From assembly GCA_900299425.1 (NCBI GenBank), contig OMJU01000080.1, positions 1-61,199 of the forward strand: a stretch of DNA of 61,199 nt, written 5' to 3'. A program made the position numbers and the translations under genes. The notes under the pieces were generated by a model that saw only the letters and a program-made list of their open reading frames with translations, made no database searches and was not told the DNA's origin. Source of the DNA: Candidatus Rokuibacteriota bacterium. Lineage in GTDB: Bacteria; Bacteroidota; Bacteroidia; Flavobacteriales; Flavobacteriaceae. Positions 17,424 to 28,485 of this stretch are shown here, piece by piece; the first letter of the stretch is position 1, and every line of letters begins with the position of its first letter.

Positions 17424-19915
17424 TATTGCTTGCTCTTGGCTTTAGTCCTACCCTTTGGTTTTTTTGCCGTTTCTGCCGCGATGATTTCTTGCGCCTGGGC
17501 CAAAGTAATTTTATCGGCTTTGGTAGTTTTCGGCAATTCAATTTTGAGTTTACCTTTAATCAGGTTAAACCTACCCCAGCGGGCTTTTTCAATACGAATG
17601 TTTTCTTCAGGCCAAAAAGCAATTAGCTTGTCTTTCTCCTTTTGTTTTTTATCCTCAATTAGCGCTAAGATATCCGCATGGCTTAAGTTATCAAAATCAT
17701 ATTTCTTGCTGACGTTGATAAACATTTCATTCCACTTGATAAAAGGACCAAAACGCCCCTTACCTTTTTGGACAGGAAGATTTTCATATACATAAATTGG
17801 GGCATCAGCCTGCTGTTTCGCTTGAATTAACTGCCCTGCTACCGCCATGTCTACCTCCAGTGGATCCATTCCTGTGGGCAATGAAATGAATTGTTTTCCC
17901 CAACGCACATAAGGACCAAAGCGCCCATTAGCCACCTCAACCTCTTGTTCTTCAAAGCGACCCAATACCTTGGGCAGTTTAAACAGATCCATGGCCTGTT
18001 CAAAATCAATTAAATGCAATTGTTGGTCTGGGCGTAGACTCGCAAATTTCTTATCTGGATCGTCTGCATCACCCACCTGGGCTATTGGACCAAATTTTCC
18101 TAAACGCACTAAAACAGTCTTTCCGGAAACAGGATCGGTGCCCAAAATTCGTTCTCCGCTCTCGCGTTCAGCATTTTTATTGACCTGTTCTACGTTAGGA
18201 TGAAACTTTCCGTAAAAACCTTTAAGCATCTCTCTCCATTGCTCCTTACCCTCGGCAATATCGTCAAAGTCTGCCTCAACTTTGGCTGTAAAATTCAGAT
18301 CGACTATATCCGAAAAATGAGCGACCAAGAAATCTGTCACAATGATACCAATATCAGTAGGTACCAGTTTGCCTTTATCGCTGCCCACTTGTTCACTTAA
18401 CCCCTTTTGGGTTATCTGATCGCGTTGGAGTTTCATCCATTGATAAGCTCTTGGCTGCCCTTCAACGGTACCTTTTTCAACGTACTTGCGCTGAATAATG
18501 GTCGAAATTGTCGGGGCATAGGTCGATGGACGCCCGATACCCAATTCCTCAAGTTGCTTGACCAAAGAAGCCTCTGTGTAACGATAAGGTGGTCGGGTAA
18601 ATCGTTCGGTAGCCGTTATGTGATCACAATCAAGGGCCTCTCCCTGTGTTAATGGTGGCAGCATACCTTCTTGCTCTTCCTCATCAAAATCTGTTCCCTC
18701 GAGGTACACTTTTAAAAATCCATCAAAGGTCAATATCTCGCCGTTAGCCACAAAGGTGTGCTCTATATTGCTCGTGGTATTTATATCGATTTTGACCTGA
18801 GTTCTCTCAAGTTTCGCTTCGCTCATTTGCGAGGCAATAGTGCGTTTCCAAATCAGTTCATAAAGACGCCTCTGGTCGCGATCGCCTTCGATATGGGTGC
18901 GGCTTAAATCCGTAGGACGTATGGCTTCGTGGGCCTCCTGGGCACCTTTTGATTTTCCCTTAAATTGACGTGGCTTGCTGTATTCGGACCCATAACTCTT
19001 GGTGATGGCATCTTGCGCCGCTTGCTGTGCTTCTTGAGATAGATTAACACTATCTGTTCTCATATAGGTAATGAGTCCAGATTCGTAAAGTCGTTGGGCC
19101 ACAGTCATGGTGCGGCTTACAGAAAAATAAAGTTTTCTTGCTGCCTCTTGTTGTAATGTAGATGTAGTAAATGGAGGAGCAGGTGATTTTTTGGCTGGCT
19201 TTTTATTGAGCTCAGAAATTACGTACTGCGCATTTTTATTGGCCTGGAGAAATTCCAGGGCTTCTTGAGCGCTATCCAAATTCTTTGCCAGTTTTGCTCT
19301 AAACTTTGCCCCATCGCCGGTTATGAACTCTGCATCCACCCTGTAGGAAGCCACGGGATCGAAAGCCTCGATTTCCCGTTCACGGTCCACTATGAGTCGT
19401 ACTGCAACACTTTGGACACGACCTGCAGACAAACCACCTTTTACTTTCTTCCACAATACGGGTGAAAGCTCGTAACCCACCAATCGATCCAGTACTCTTC
19501 GCGCTTGCTGGGCATTGACTAAATTATAATCAATTCCTCTTGGATTGTCAATTGCCTTGAGGATGGCTGACTTTGTGATTTCATGAAATACTATACGCTT
19601 GGTTTTATTTTCAGGCAATTCTAGAGATTCTGATAAATGCCAGGCTATAGCTTCTCCTTCACGGTCCTCATCACTAGCTAGCCAAACCATTTGTGCTTTA
19701 CCAGCCATTGACTTTAAATCATTGACCAAGGCTTTTTTATCCTTGGAGACACGATATTTAGGACTAAAATCCCCCTGTACGTCTACGCCTAATTCTTTTG
19801 AGGGTAAGTCTGCAATATGACCAAAGCTCGAAGCTACCTTAAACTCTTTACCTAGGAATTTCTCAATGGTTTTGGCCTTAGCCGGGGACTCAACAATCAC
19901 TAAATTCTTTGCCAT
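17423..19915 (-). CDS. topA: DNA topoisomerase I
   Basis: A type IA topoisomerase of 830 residues that relaxes negative supercoils. The Toprim domain starts at once (VIVESPAKAKTIEKFLG), the catalytic tyrosine lies in GLITYMRTDS near residue 290, and SAGRVQSVAVRLI is the conserved segment near 170. The C-terminal third holds repeated topoisomerase C-terminal domains without zinc cysteines and ends in a Lys-rich tail. An upstream in-frame ATG at 19993 would add 26 unrelated residues; the conserved start is MAKNLVIVES at 19915. A TACTTTTG box at 19943-19936 may be its -7 element. Confidence 0.96.
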   Translation of the reverse strand: MAKNLVIVESPAKAKTIEKFLGKEFKVASSFGHIADLPSKELGVDVQGDFSPKYRVSKDKKALVNDLKSMAGKAQMVWLASDEDREGEAIAWHLSESLELPENKTKRIVFHEITKSAILKAIDNPRGIDYNLVNAQQARRVLDRLVGYELSPVLWKKVKGGLSAGRVQSVAVRLIVDREREIEAFDPVASYRVDAEFITGDGAKFRAKLAKNLDSAQEALEFLQANKNAQYVISELNKKPAKKSPAPPFTTSTLQQEAARKLYFSVSRTMTVAQRLYESGLITYMRTDSVNLSQEAQQAAQDAITKSYGSEYSKPRQFKGKSKGAQEAHEAIRPTDLSRTHIEGDRDQRRLYELIWKRTIASQMSEAKLERTQVKIDINTTSNIEHTFVANGEILTFDGFLKVYLEGTDFDEEEQEGMLPPLTQGEALDCDHITATERFTRPPYRYTEASLVKQLEELGIGRPSTYAPTISTIIQRKYVEKGTVEGQPRAYQWMKLQRDQITQKGLSEQVGSDKGKLVPTDIGIIVTDFLVAHFSDIVDLNFTAKVEADFDDIAEGKEQWREMLKGFYGKFHPNVEQVNKNAERESGERILGTDPVSGKTVLVRLGKFGPIAQVGDADDPDKKFASLRPDQQLHLIDFEQAMDLFKLPKVLGRFEEQEVEVANGRFGPYVRWGKQFISLPTGMDPLEVDMAVAGQLIQAKQQADAPIYVYENLPVQKGKGRFGPFIKWNEMFINVSKKYDFDNLSHADILALIEDKKQKEKDKLIAFWPEENIRIEKARWGRFNLIKGKLKIELPKTTKADKITLAQAQEIIAAETAKKPKGRTKAKSKQ

Positions 19916-20242
19916 AAGCGCCGTATTTTGGTGTACAAAAGTAGACGAATTTTTTAATTCACTATCGCGAAGGTAAAATTTGAACACCGTCAAGACCCCC
20001 TTAACCTAAAGGTTAAAAAAAATGTCTGATCGATAATTTGGTTGTTGAAGATTGAATTAAAGATTTGCAAACCGCCCAAAGCATTTGCACTGTATTGCTG
20101 CTTTAAGTCCATTTACCGGCAGTAGACCTATATAAACGCACATCTCAATAATTGCTGACATTTTGACAGATTGTTGTATATTTGTCCACTTAATTTTGTG
20201 AGGCATCACTTTTGTGGACTCACAAGAAAAGCCACGAGGAGC
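19916..20242. promoter_or_regulatory. Divergent topA-miaB intergenic region
   Basis: This stretch of 327 bases has no gene. It contains a -7-like box for topA (19936-19943, minus), a perfect inverted repeat TTAACC-TAAA-GGTTAA near 20000-20015, and a -7 box for miaB at 20177-20184. Open frames across it are extensions of topA and miaB beyond their conserved starts. Confidence 0.5.
20177..20184 (+). promoter_or_regulatory. Candidate -7 element of the miaB operon
   Basis: TATATTTG matches the Bacteroidota TAnnTTTG box exactly. A clear TTG at the ideal N19 distance is missing (CTG is there; a TTG occurs at N22). Its position argues that miaB starts at 20243, not at the more upstream in-frame ATG at 20171. 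Confidence 0.35.
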
Positions 20243-21685
20243 ATGGAAAAAATTATCGATGAACAACGTCAGGGCACTGCCCTTGAGCGACCTGATCGAT
20301 TAGGAAACACTAAGAAATTGTATATCGAAAGTTACGGATGTCAAATGAATTTTAGCGACAGTGAAATTGTCGCTTCTATTTTGGCAAAAGAAGGTTATGA
20401 CACCACCACTGACCTGAATCAGGCGGACTTGGTGCTGGTCAACACATGTTCGATTAGAGAAAAGGCAGAGCAAACAGTCAGAAAACGCCTAGAAACTTAC
20501 AATGCGGTCAAAAAAACTAACCCATCGATGAAAGTAGGTGTACTCGGTTGTATGGCTGAACGCCTTAAAAGTAAGTTTTTGGAGGAGGAAAAAATTGTGG
20601 ATTTGGTGGTTGGTCCGGATGCCTATAAGGATTTGCCCAATCTTCTGGATGAAGTTGAAGCCGGGCGCGAGGCGGTTAATGTAATTCTTTCAAAAGACGA
20701 AACTTATGGCGACGTAGCTCCCGTGCGTCTGGGTGGCAATGGCGTGACGGCGTTTGTGAGCATTACACGAGGATGTGATAATATGTGCACTTTTTGCGTG
20801 GTTCCATTCACCCGAGGGCGAGAGCGTTCAAGAGACCCACAAAGCATTATTGAAGAAATTAATGACCTTGCCAATAAAGGATATAAAGAAGTGACGCTTT
20901 TGGGACAAAACGTCGATAGTTATTTATGGTATGGGGGCGGACTAAAAAAAGACTTTAAAAATGCCTCTGAAATGGCTCAGGCCACATCAGTGGATTTTGC
21001 GCAGTTGTTAGACATGGTTGCTCTGGCCCAACCAAAAATGCGATTTCGGTTTTCAACCAGCAATCCTCAAGACATGACCCGTTCGGTATTACACGTCATG
21101 GCTAAACATCCCAATATTTGTAACTATATCCATCTTCCAGTCCAAAGCGGTAGCAGCAAAATTCTTGAGGCGATGAACCGACAGCACACGCGCGAGGAGT
21201 ATATGGCCTTGATTGACGATATCAAACGTATCATTCCTGATTGCGGCATTTCTCATGATATGATTTCTGGTTTTCCTACCGAAACGGAAGAAGATCATCA
21301 GGATACACTGAGCCTAATGGAGTATGTGCAATACGATTTTGGTTTCATGTTCATGTATTCAGAGCGCCCAGGAACCATGGCCGCAAGAAAAATGGTGGAT
21401 GACGTGCCCGATGAAGTCAAAAAAAGACGACTTACAGAAATCATTGAGCTGCAACAAAAACACAGCGCCTTGCGTACCAAGAACTTCGTGGGCAAGACCG
21501 TCGAGGTATTGATAGAGAAAGAAAGTAAAAAAGACCCGAATTTTTGGAGTGGCCGAACCCCTCAGAATACGGTGGTGGTATTCCCAAAAGAATCCTTTAA
21601 GACAGGTGATTTTGTTATGGTGCAAATACAAGACTGTACCAGTGCCACGCTCATAGGAAAAGCGGTTGAGGCCGTACTCGCTTAA
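20243..21685 (+). CDS. miaB: tRNA-2-methylthio-N6-isopentenyladenosine synthase MiaB
   Basis: A radical SAM methylthiotransferase of 480 residues that adds the 2-methylthio group to i6A37 in tRNAs. The N-terminal domain has the three cluster cysteines (YGCQMN, VNTCS, LGCMAE); the radical SAM motif is [10 protein letters not shown] (CxxxCxxC); a TRAM domain closes the protein. It heads a group of genes on the plus strand with 12 bases to the next gene. The chosen ATG is preceded by GAGGAGC. Confidence 0.96.
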   Translation: MEKIIDEQRQGTALERPDRLGNTKKLYIESYGCQMNFSDSEIVASILAKEGYDTTTDLNQADLVLVNTCSIREKAEQTVRKRLETYNAVKKTNPSMKVGVLGCMAERLKSKFLEEEKIVDLVVGPDAYKDLPNLLDEVEAGREAVNVILSKDETYGDVAPVRLGGNGVTAFVSITRGCDNMCTFCVVPFTRGRERSRDPQSIIEEINDLANKGYKEVTLLGQNVDSYLWYGGGLKKDFKNASEMAQATSVDFAQLLDMVALAQPKMRFRFSTSNPQDMTRSVLHVMAKHPNICNYIHLPVQSGSSKILEAMNRQHTREEYMALIDDIKRIIPDCGISHDMISGFPTETEEDHQDTLSLMEYVQYDFGFMFMYSERPGTMAARKMVDDVPDEVKKRRLTEIIELQQKHSALRTKNFVGKTVEVLIEKESKKDPNFWSGRTPQNTVVVFPKESFKTGDFVMVQIQDCTSATLIGKAVEAVLA

Positions 21686-21697
21686 AAAACACAAACC

Positions 21698-22972
21698 ATG
21701 GAAACCATTCAGTCGGTTAAACAACGTTTTGAGATCATCGGTAACGATGCAAAACTCAATCGCGCCATTGAGAAAGCAATTCAAGTGGCCCCTACTGATA
21801 TTTCAGTCCTAGTCACTGGAGAAAGTGGTGTGGGAAAGGAAAATATTCCACGAATCATTCATGCCCTCTCCCACAGAAAACACAATAAATATATCGCCGT
21901 TAACTGCGGCGCAATACCTGAAGGGACTATTGACAGTGAGCTTTTTGGTCACGAAAAAGGTGCTTTTACCGGAGCAACCGCCACAAGAAGTGGTTATTTT
22001 GAAGTTGCCGATGGAGGAACTATTTTTTTAGACGAAGTTGGAGAACTCCCCTTGCCCACTCAAGTACGTCTATTGCGCGTTTTAGAAAATGGTGAGTTCA
22101 TGAAAGTGGGGTCCTCCCAGATTCAAAAAACTAATGTCCGTATTGTGGCAGCGACTAATGTCAACATGGCCACCGCCATTGAAAAAGGGCGATTTAGAGA
22201 AGATTTGTACTATCGACTCAGTACCGTAGAGATTGGTTTGCCCGCGCTCAGAGAGCGCGGCGAAGACATCCACCTGCTCTTTCGCAAATTTGCCTCAGAC
22301 TTTGCTCAGAAGTACAAGATGCGAACGATTCGACTGGACCATGAAGCGGTTGGATTGTTGCTCAAATACCATTGGGGCGGTAATATTCGACAATTGCGCA
22401 ACATCACCGAGCAACTTTCTGTTTTGGAACAAAAAAGAGAAATTGGTTATCAAAAACTCAAAGAATACTTACCACACGTAGGGAGTCATCTGCCGGCAAT
22501 TATCCCCTCACGTAAGGAGACTTCTGATTTTAGCAGTGAGCGAGAAATACTATACAAGGTTTTATTTGACATGCAAAAAGACCTCAACGACCTGAAGAAA
22601 CTGACCTTGGAGCTCATGAACTCAGGCAATACCACCAAAGTCAAAGCGGAGCAAGCACAACTCATCAAACAAATTTATGCCTCCGAGGAGCAAACTACTG
22701 CCCTGGCCACTTTGGATGATGAATATGAGCAAGACCCACAAGCCCATGACGTGGAATTAATTGATTTTGAGGATTCGCATGACAGCACATCGGACAAGTA
22801 CCATTTTGCTGAAGATATTGAGGAAGAAGAGAGTTTGTCCCTACATGACAAAGAATTAGAATTGATCAGGAAGTCATTAGAGAAATACGATGGCAAACGC
22901 AAAGAAGCGGCTCAAGAACTTGGTATAAGTGAACGCACTCTGTATCGTAAAATAAAACAATTTAATCTCTAA
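21698..22972 (+). CDS. Sigma-54-interaction type AAA+ transcription regulator
   Basis: A 424-residue enhancer-binding-protein type regulator without receiver or sensor domain. The AAA+ domain begins near residue 10 with Walker A GESGVGKE (near 45), the sigma-54 contact loop GAFTGA (near 90) and Walker B GGTIFLDE (near 107). A Fis-type helix-turn-helix ends the protein (GISERTLYRKIKQF), separated by an acidic, probably unstructured stretch of about 120 residues. It should activate transcription with RpoN by ATP hydrolysis; targets unknown. It is followed 4 bases later by lptE. Confidence 0.92.
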   Translation: METIQSVKQRFEIIGNDAKLNRAIEKAIQVAPTDISVLVTGESGVGKENIPRIIHALSHRKHNKYIAVNCGAIPEGTIDSELFGHEKGAFTGATATRSGYFEVADGGTIFLDEVGELPLPTQVRLLRVLENGEFMKVGSSQIQKTNVRIVAATNVNMATAIEKGRFREDLYYRLSTVEIGLPALRERGEDIHLLFRKFASDFAQKYKMRTIRLDHEAVGLLLKYHWGGNIRQLRNITEQLSVLEQKREIGYQKLKEYLPHVGSHLPAIIPSRKETSDFSSEREILYKVLFDMQKDLNDLKKLTLELMNSGNTTKVKAEQAQLIKQIYASEEQTTALATLDDEYEQDPQAHDVELIDFEDSHDSTSDKYHFAEDIEEEESLSLHDKELELIRKSLEKYDGKRKEAAQELGISERTLYRKIKQFNL

Positions 22973-22976
22973 GTCC

Positions 22977-23489
22977 ATGGCAAAGCTATTCAAGCCGGTT
23001 TTTTTGATCAGTATTCTATTGATTGCGGTCTCCTGCGGTGTTTACTCGTTTACGGGTGCAGACATAGACTACAGTACTACAAAATCGTTTCAAGTCAACA
23101 ATTTCACCAATAACGCACCGATAGTAGAACCAAAAGTAGCCCGTAATTTCACTTTGGCCCTACAAGATATTTTACTGAATCAAACCAACCTTAGTCTCAC
23201 AAACAACAATGGCGATCTGATTTATGAAGGGGAAATCGTCGATTATTATATCGCCCCGATCACCGCAACCTCGAGAAATACAGCCGCAGAAAACCGCCTC
23301 ACAATTGGGGTTAATGTGCGCTTTACCAATACTAAATCTCCTGAAAAAGACTTTGAACAAAAATTCAGCTTCTATTATGATTACTCAGGAAGTGCTCAAC
23401 TGATCGGAGGACAACTCGATACAGCGCTTTCCATTATCTTTGAACGATTGACCCAAGATATTTTTAATAAATCCCTGGCCAATTGGTAA
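22977..23489 (+). CDS. lptE: LPS assembly lipoprotein LptE
   Basis: A 170-residue lipoprotein with signal peptide and lipobox (AVSC, Cys20), followed by the GVYSFTG start common in Bacteroidota LptE. LptE plugs the LptD barrel and helps insert lipopolysaccharide in the outer membrane. It lies between the regulator gene (4-base gap) and the next gene (4-base gap), so the block is probably one transcript. The assignment rests on overall pattern and the gene neighbourhood. Confidence 0.85.
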   Translation: MAKLFKPVFLISILLIAVSCGVYSFTGADIDYSTTKSFQVNNFTNNAPIVEPKVARNFTLALQDILLNQTNLSLTNNNGDLIYEGEIVDYYIAPITATSRNTAAENRLTIGVNVRFTNTKSPEKDFEQKFSFYYDYSGSAQLIGGQLDTALSIIFERLTQDIFNKSLANW

Positions 23490-23493
23490 TTCT

Positions 23494-24366
23494 ATGAATT
23501 TAACCCACTACAATAAGCTCCTGACCCAGCCCAAAAACTTCGCTCCAGAGGATTTACAGGGCCTGGATGCTATTGTGGCTCAATTTCCTTTTTTTCAAAG
23601 TGCACAAGCCCTTCGATTAAAAATACTCAAACAACAAGAATCTCTGGGCTACAATCAGGCCTTGAAGAAAACGGCAGCGGCAACCACTGATCGAGATGTC
23701 TTGTTTGATTACATAACCTCAGCAGAATTTTCTCAACAAACCATATCAGAGACACTCATAGGTCATCAAGATCACGTCAAACAAATTGAAGTAAATTTAG
23801 ATCTTCAGGACAATGTCCAGAAAGCTCAAGCGGATGAATCATCCGCGATGCCATCTGAAGAGGATACCTTAGCGGTGGAAACAGAGCGCAAAGCTATTTC
23901 AGCTCTTGAAGAAAAACCCTTCGAATTCGATAAGTCTGAGCGTCATAGTTTTGAGCAGTGGCTTAAACTCACTTCAGCCCAACCGATTCGTCGCAGTAGT
24001 GACTCAAATAGTGTATTGGACCATGCAAACAATCAGGGCGAACAAGAGCAACACCCCTTAGATACTGAATTCAGCGAACCTGTCAAAGTTGATGAGTCTG
24101 TAGATAAATGGGAGAAAATCGATCGTTTTTTAGCGCAAAAAACAAGTATCAAACCGCAAGACGCCGAAGTGGGACAAAACAGAGCTGAGGCTTATTTACA
24201 GTCGCATGAAGAATTAATGACCGAGACTTTGGCGCGGGTTTATGCCCAACAAAAAAACTATCAAAAAGCAATTCAGGCATATAAAATTTTAATTTTGAAA
24301 TATCCCGAAAAAAGTGGTTTCTTTGCAGACCAAATTCAGGAATTAAAACGTTTGTTAAACGCATAG
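23494..24366 (+). CDS. Uncharacterised TPR-like protein between lptE and secG
   Basis: A 290-residue soluble protein with no signal peptide. The first 70 residues are helical, the middle (100-225) is acidic and low in complexity, and the last 60 residues form a tetratricopeptide-like helix pair (TLARVYAQQKNYQKAIQAYKI). I know no function. It sits 2 bases before secG and shares the transcript with lptE, so an envelope-related role is a guess from context only. It ends with TAG. Confidence 0.75.
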   Translation: MNLTHYNKLLTQPKNFAPEDLQGLDAIVAQFPFFQSAQALRLKILKQQESLGYNQALKKTAAATTDRDVLFDYITSAEFSQQTISETLIGHQDHVKQIEVNLDLQDNVQKAQADESSAMPSEEDTLAVETERKAISALEEKPFEFDKSERHSFEQWLKLTSAQPIRRSSDSNSVLDHANNQGEQEQHPLDTEFSEPVKVDESVDKWEKIDRFLAQKTSIKPQDAEVGQNRAEAYLQSHEELMTETLARVYAQQKNYQKAIQAYKILILKYPEKSGFFADQIQELKRLLNA

Positions 24367-24368
24367 AT

Positions 24369-24704
24369 ATGAGCACATTTTCAATTTTTTTGATTTTGAT
24401 CATCTTCATCGCTTTCTTGCTAGTGGTGGTCATCATGGTACAAAATCCAAAGGGTGGCGGATTAGCCTCATCATTCGGTGGTGGCGGAACTCAGCAATTA
24501 GGAGGCGTCAAAAAAACAACTGACTTTCTCGATAAGAGTACATGGACCTTATCGGCAATTTTACTCGGACTTATTTTGCTATCAAATATGTCCTTATTTG
24601 AAGGCACCACAAGTGGTGAATTCATGCAAGATGAAATCGAAAGTATTACGCTTCCCGAGGCCACAGATTTACCAGTGTCACCAGTGGCACCTGAGCAAGA
24701 ATAA
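24369..24704 (+). CDS. secG: Protein translocase subunit SecG
   Basis: A 111-residue small membrane subunit of the SecYEG channel, with two helices (about 5-25 and 55-75) around the conserved loop MVQNPKGGGLASSFGGGG. The C-terminal 30 residues are an acidic extension rich in Pro and Glu. It ends the plus-strand group at the terminator at 24745-24775. Confidence 0.94.
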   Translation: MSTFSIFLILIIFIAFLLVVVIMVQNPKGGGLASSFGGGGTQQLGGVKKTTDFLDKSTWTLSAILLGLILLSNMSLFEGTTSGEFMQDEIESITLPEATDLPVSPVAPEQE

Positions 24705-24744
24705 TCCATTGGGTTAAACCCTTGGCAATTATATTAAACCTCAC

Positions 24745-24775
24745 AAAACGGCACTCTATGAGTGCCGTTTTTTTT
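24745..24775 (+). terminator. Terminator after secG
   Basis: A 12-base perfect stem (24745-24756 with 24760-24771) with a three-base loop is followed by a run of T. It closes the miaB-secG group and lies just before the decayed gene at 24793. Confidence 0.9.
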
Positions 24776-24792
24776 GTCACAATTTATAAATC

Positions 24793-25914
24793 GTGACCAC
24801 AACCATATTGGTAGAATCAATTACAAAATCCACCCCATGTGAGTGGATCATTGGACAAGTGTGCATTAACGATTGGATCATCAATGCCATTGATCATGTG
24901 AATTCATTTATTCCCACGGTGAGTTCTCTAGGCATTAACGACCCAGATATGGATTGGACTGCGGCAATTGCAAAAAATTTAATTTGCCAGCAGGGGACTC
25001 CTTTTGATAGCTATTTCGGACCAAAGGATAATTAAAAACACACCTCCTTTACTGAGCAGAGTATTGCATGGCTATTGGAAGAATTAGCGGGCAATGCTCA
25101 AAGGCCCAGTGTATATCTCGACACAGATGATCTTCTGGGACCAGATGCGCTATGCATTTCAGGGCCAAACACTTTCTGGTTTGACACCTGTGTAGCCCCT
25201 GAAGTATTGGAATGGAATATTTCGAATAATTTAATTCTAATCGACTCAGATCAGCACAGTGTCACTGTGGAAGTAACAAATCCCACAAATGAGCAAGGTT
25301 ATATTGAAGCTGTTTTTCACGATCAAACCTTAAGAAAAACATTTTGGGTCGGAACCCCTGGACCTTCACCTGCACTTCAGGGCCCCGAGACTGTGCGCAC
25401 GGGTAGCACTGTAACCTACTCCGCAGACCAAGCTCCTGGAGCAAAAAGTTATCAATGGTACTTACCCTACCCTTTTGACATCCAAGCCCCATGTGACTAC
25501 ACTTCAACAAATTGGCAAGTACCCCCAGATGCCGGCCGCAACACCCAAGTATTTACCGGCTATGGCGGCTATAACGGACTTGTACAAGTCATGGGTGTTA
25601 ACGACTGCGGTGCAGGAGATGCCACAATTTTATCTGTTAGTCATAGCAACAATGGATCTGGCCAACAGCATTCCCCAGTATTTCCCTACCCAAATTCTTC
25701 TGACGATGCGTTTCATTTGGATTTCAGCAGTTTGAGTCCCGGAAACTATACCATTGATATTTATGACGCCATTGGCCAAAATGTATATTCCGGACAAAGC
25801 ACTAATGTTCAAAAAACAATAAATACACTCTCTATCGAAGGCGGTACATATTTCTTGCACGTCTCTGATTCAGAACAATTATGGCAATTTCAACTCATCA
25901 TTGATCATCATTGA
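24793..25914 (+). pseudogene. Decayed secreted protein gene with type IX sorting-like tail
   Basis: One reading frame of 374 codons, interrupted once by TAA at 25033-25035. Upstream the frame is closed by TAA at 24787-24789 and no signal peptide exists, so the 5' end is lost. After the stop the frame continues (GPDALCISGPNTFWF; a PKD-like segment PALQGPETVRTGSTVTY; GAKSYQWYLPYPF) into a C-terminal domain resembling the type IX secretion sorting tail (LSPGNYTIDIYDAIGQNVYSG ... GGTYFLHVSDS). Cargo of that system needs a Sec signal, which is missing. The original function cannot be told; the N-terminal 80 residues are unrecognised. Confidence 0.75.
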
Positions 25915-25943
25915 CAGATCCCATGAGCAAATAGAGTAAAAAA

Positions 25944-26000
25944 TGTCAATTTGACACGTTTGACAGGGCGCGCGCTGTCAAAAATGCCATGGCACAGTTT
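25944..26000 (+). promoter_or_regulatory. TGTCA/TGACA inverted repeats before groES
   Basis: Between the decayed gene and groES lie TGTCA-ATT-TGACA (25944-25956), TGACA (25961-25965) with TGTCA (25976-25980), and TGTCA-AAAA-TGCCA (25976-25989) followed at once by TGGCAC (25990-25995). No CIRCE element and no TAnnTTTG box are present. I infer a stress-response control site; similar TGnCA pairs before chaperone genes in Bacteroidota are from memory, not shown here. Confidence 0.5.
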
Positions 26001-26048
26001 ATGTCTTATGCAAGACACAAATAAAAATTTAACTTAAATCATTTACAT

Positions 26049-27975
<1,927 letters not shown>

Positions 27976-27996
27976 TCATCAATCGATTATTAAAAA

Positions 27997-28025
27997 AAAT
28001 CCCGCGGCCGTTGGCCGCGGGATTT
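27997..28025. terminator. Bidirectional terminator between groEL and the HMA protein gene
   Basis: A 13-base perfect stem (27997-28009 with 28013-28025), rich in GC in its core and flanked by A and T tracts, serves both convergent genes: groEL on the plus strand and the metal-binding protein on the minus strand. Confidence 0.92.
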
Positions 28026-28030
28026 TTTTG

Positions 28031-28381
28031 TTACTGGTGCGCCTTTACCACCTCTTCGTCGCGATACTTACAACATGGGTTAACCGCATTATAAGCCTCA
28101 TCTGTTGCGGTAAATTTCTTGGTGTCATGACCAGCAATGGCCACATACTTAGCGACACTGTCCAAATTAGTCTTACGCGCGTCATAAATCACGTCAAGCT
28201 TATGGGTTTCCACACTCCACTTAACAGATTTCACTCCTGTTATTTTAATCGCTGCTTTTTCAATTCGGGCTTTACACATATTACATACACCATCTACTTC
28301 TAGGCTGCCTTTCGCATTTTTATCCTGCGCCGAAAGGCTAATTGTCATAAAAAGAACTACAAGGGTCATTAATTTTTTCAT
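28031..28381 (-). CDS. Periplasmic heavy-metal-associated (HMA) domain protein
   Basis: A 116-residue exported protein: signal peptide (1-19, cleaved before QDKN) and an HMA fold with the metal-binding pair Cys33-x-x-Cys36 (GVCNMC). Further possible ligands are His85 (AGHDT) and a Cys103-Cys104 pair near the C terminus. HMA domains bind Cu(I) or similar soft metals. It is the last gene of a minus-strand metal cluster with a TonB-dependent receptor and a second HMA protein, from which it is separated by 104 bases without a recognisable site. A copper carrier in the periplasm is the likely role. Confidence 0.88.
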   Translation of the reverse strand: MKKLMTLVVLFMTISLSAQDKNAKGSLEVDGVCNMCKARIEKAAIKITGVKSVKWSVETHKLDVIYDARKTNLDSVAKYVAIAGHDTKKFTATDEAYNAVNPCCKYRDEEVVKAHQ

Positions 28382-28485
28382 CTTATTTGTTTTAATTATT
28401 GTTTACTATTTGTTTGTTTATCAATTTTTTATGTCAACACAGCATTGCTTGTTCGTAAATATTGCTACTCACTCATTATTGTCTA

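Noticed and set aside
21359-21784. Open frame of 141 codons on the minus strand
   Set aside because: Antisense to the end of miaB and the start of the next gene; no protein-like features.
25985-26020. Sigma-54 promoter before groES (TGGCAC with a later TGCA)
   Set aside because: The GG and GC elements are not ten bases apart as required.
25915-26048. CIRCE operator for HrcA before groES
   Set aside because: No TTAGCACTC-N9-GAGTGCTAA element is present; only TGnCA half-sites.
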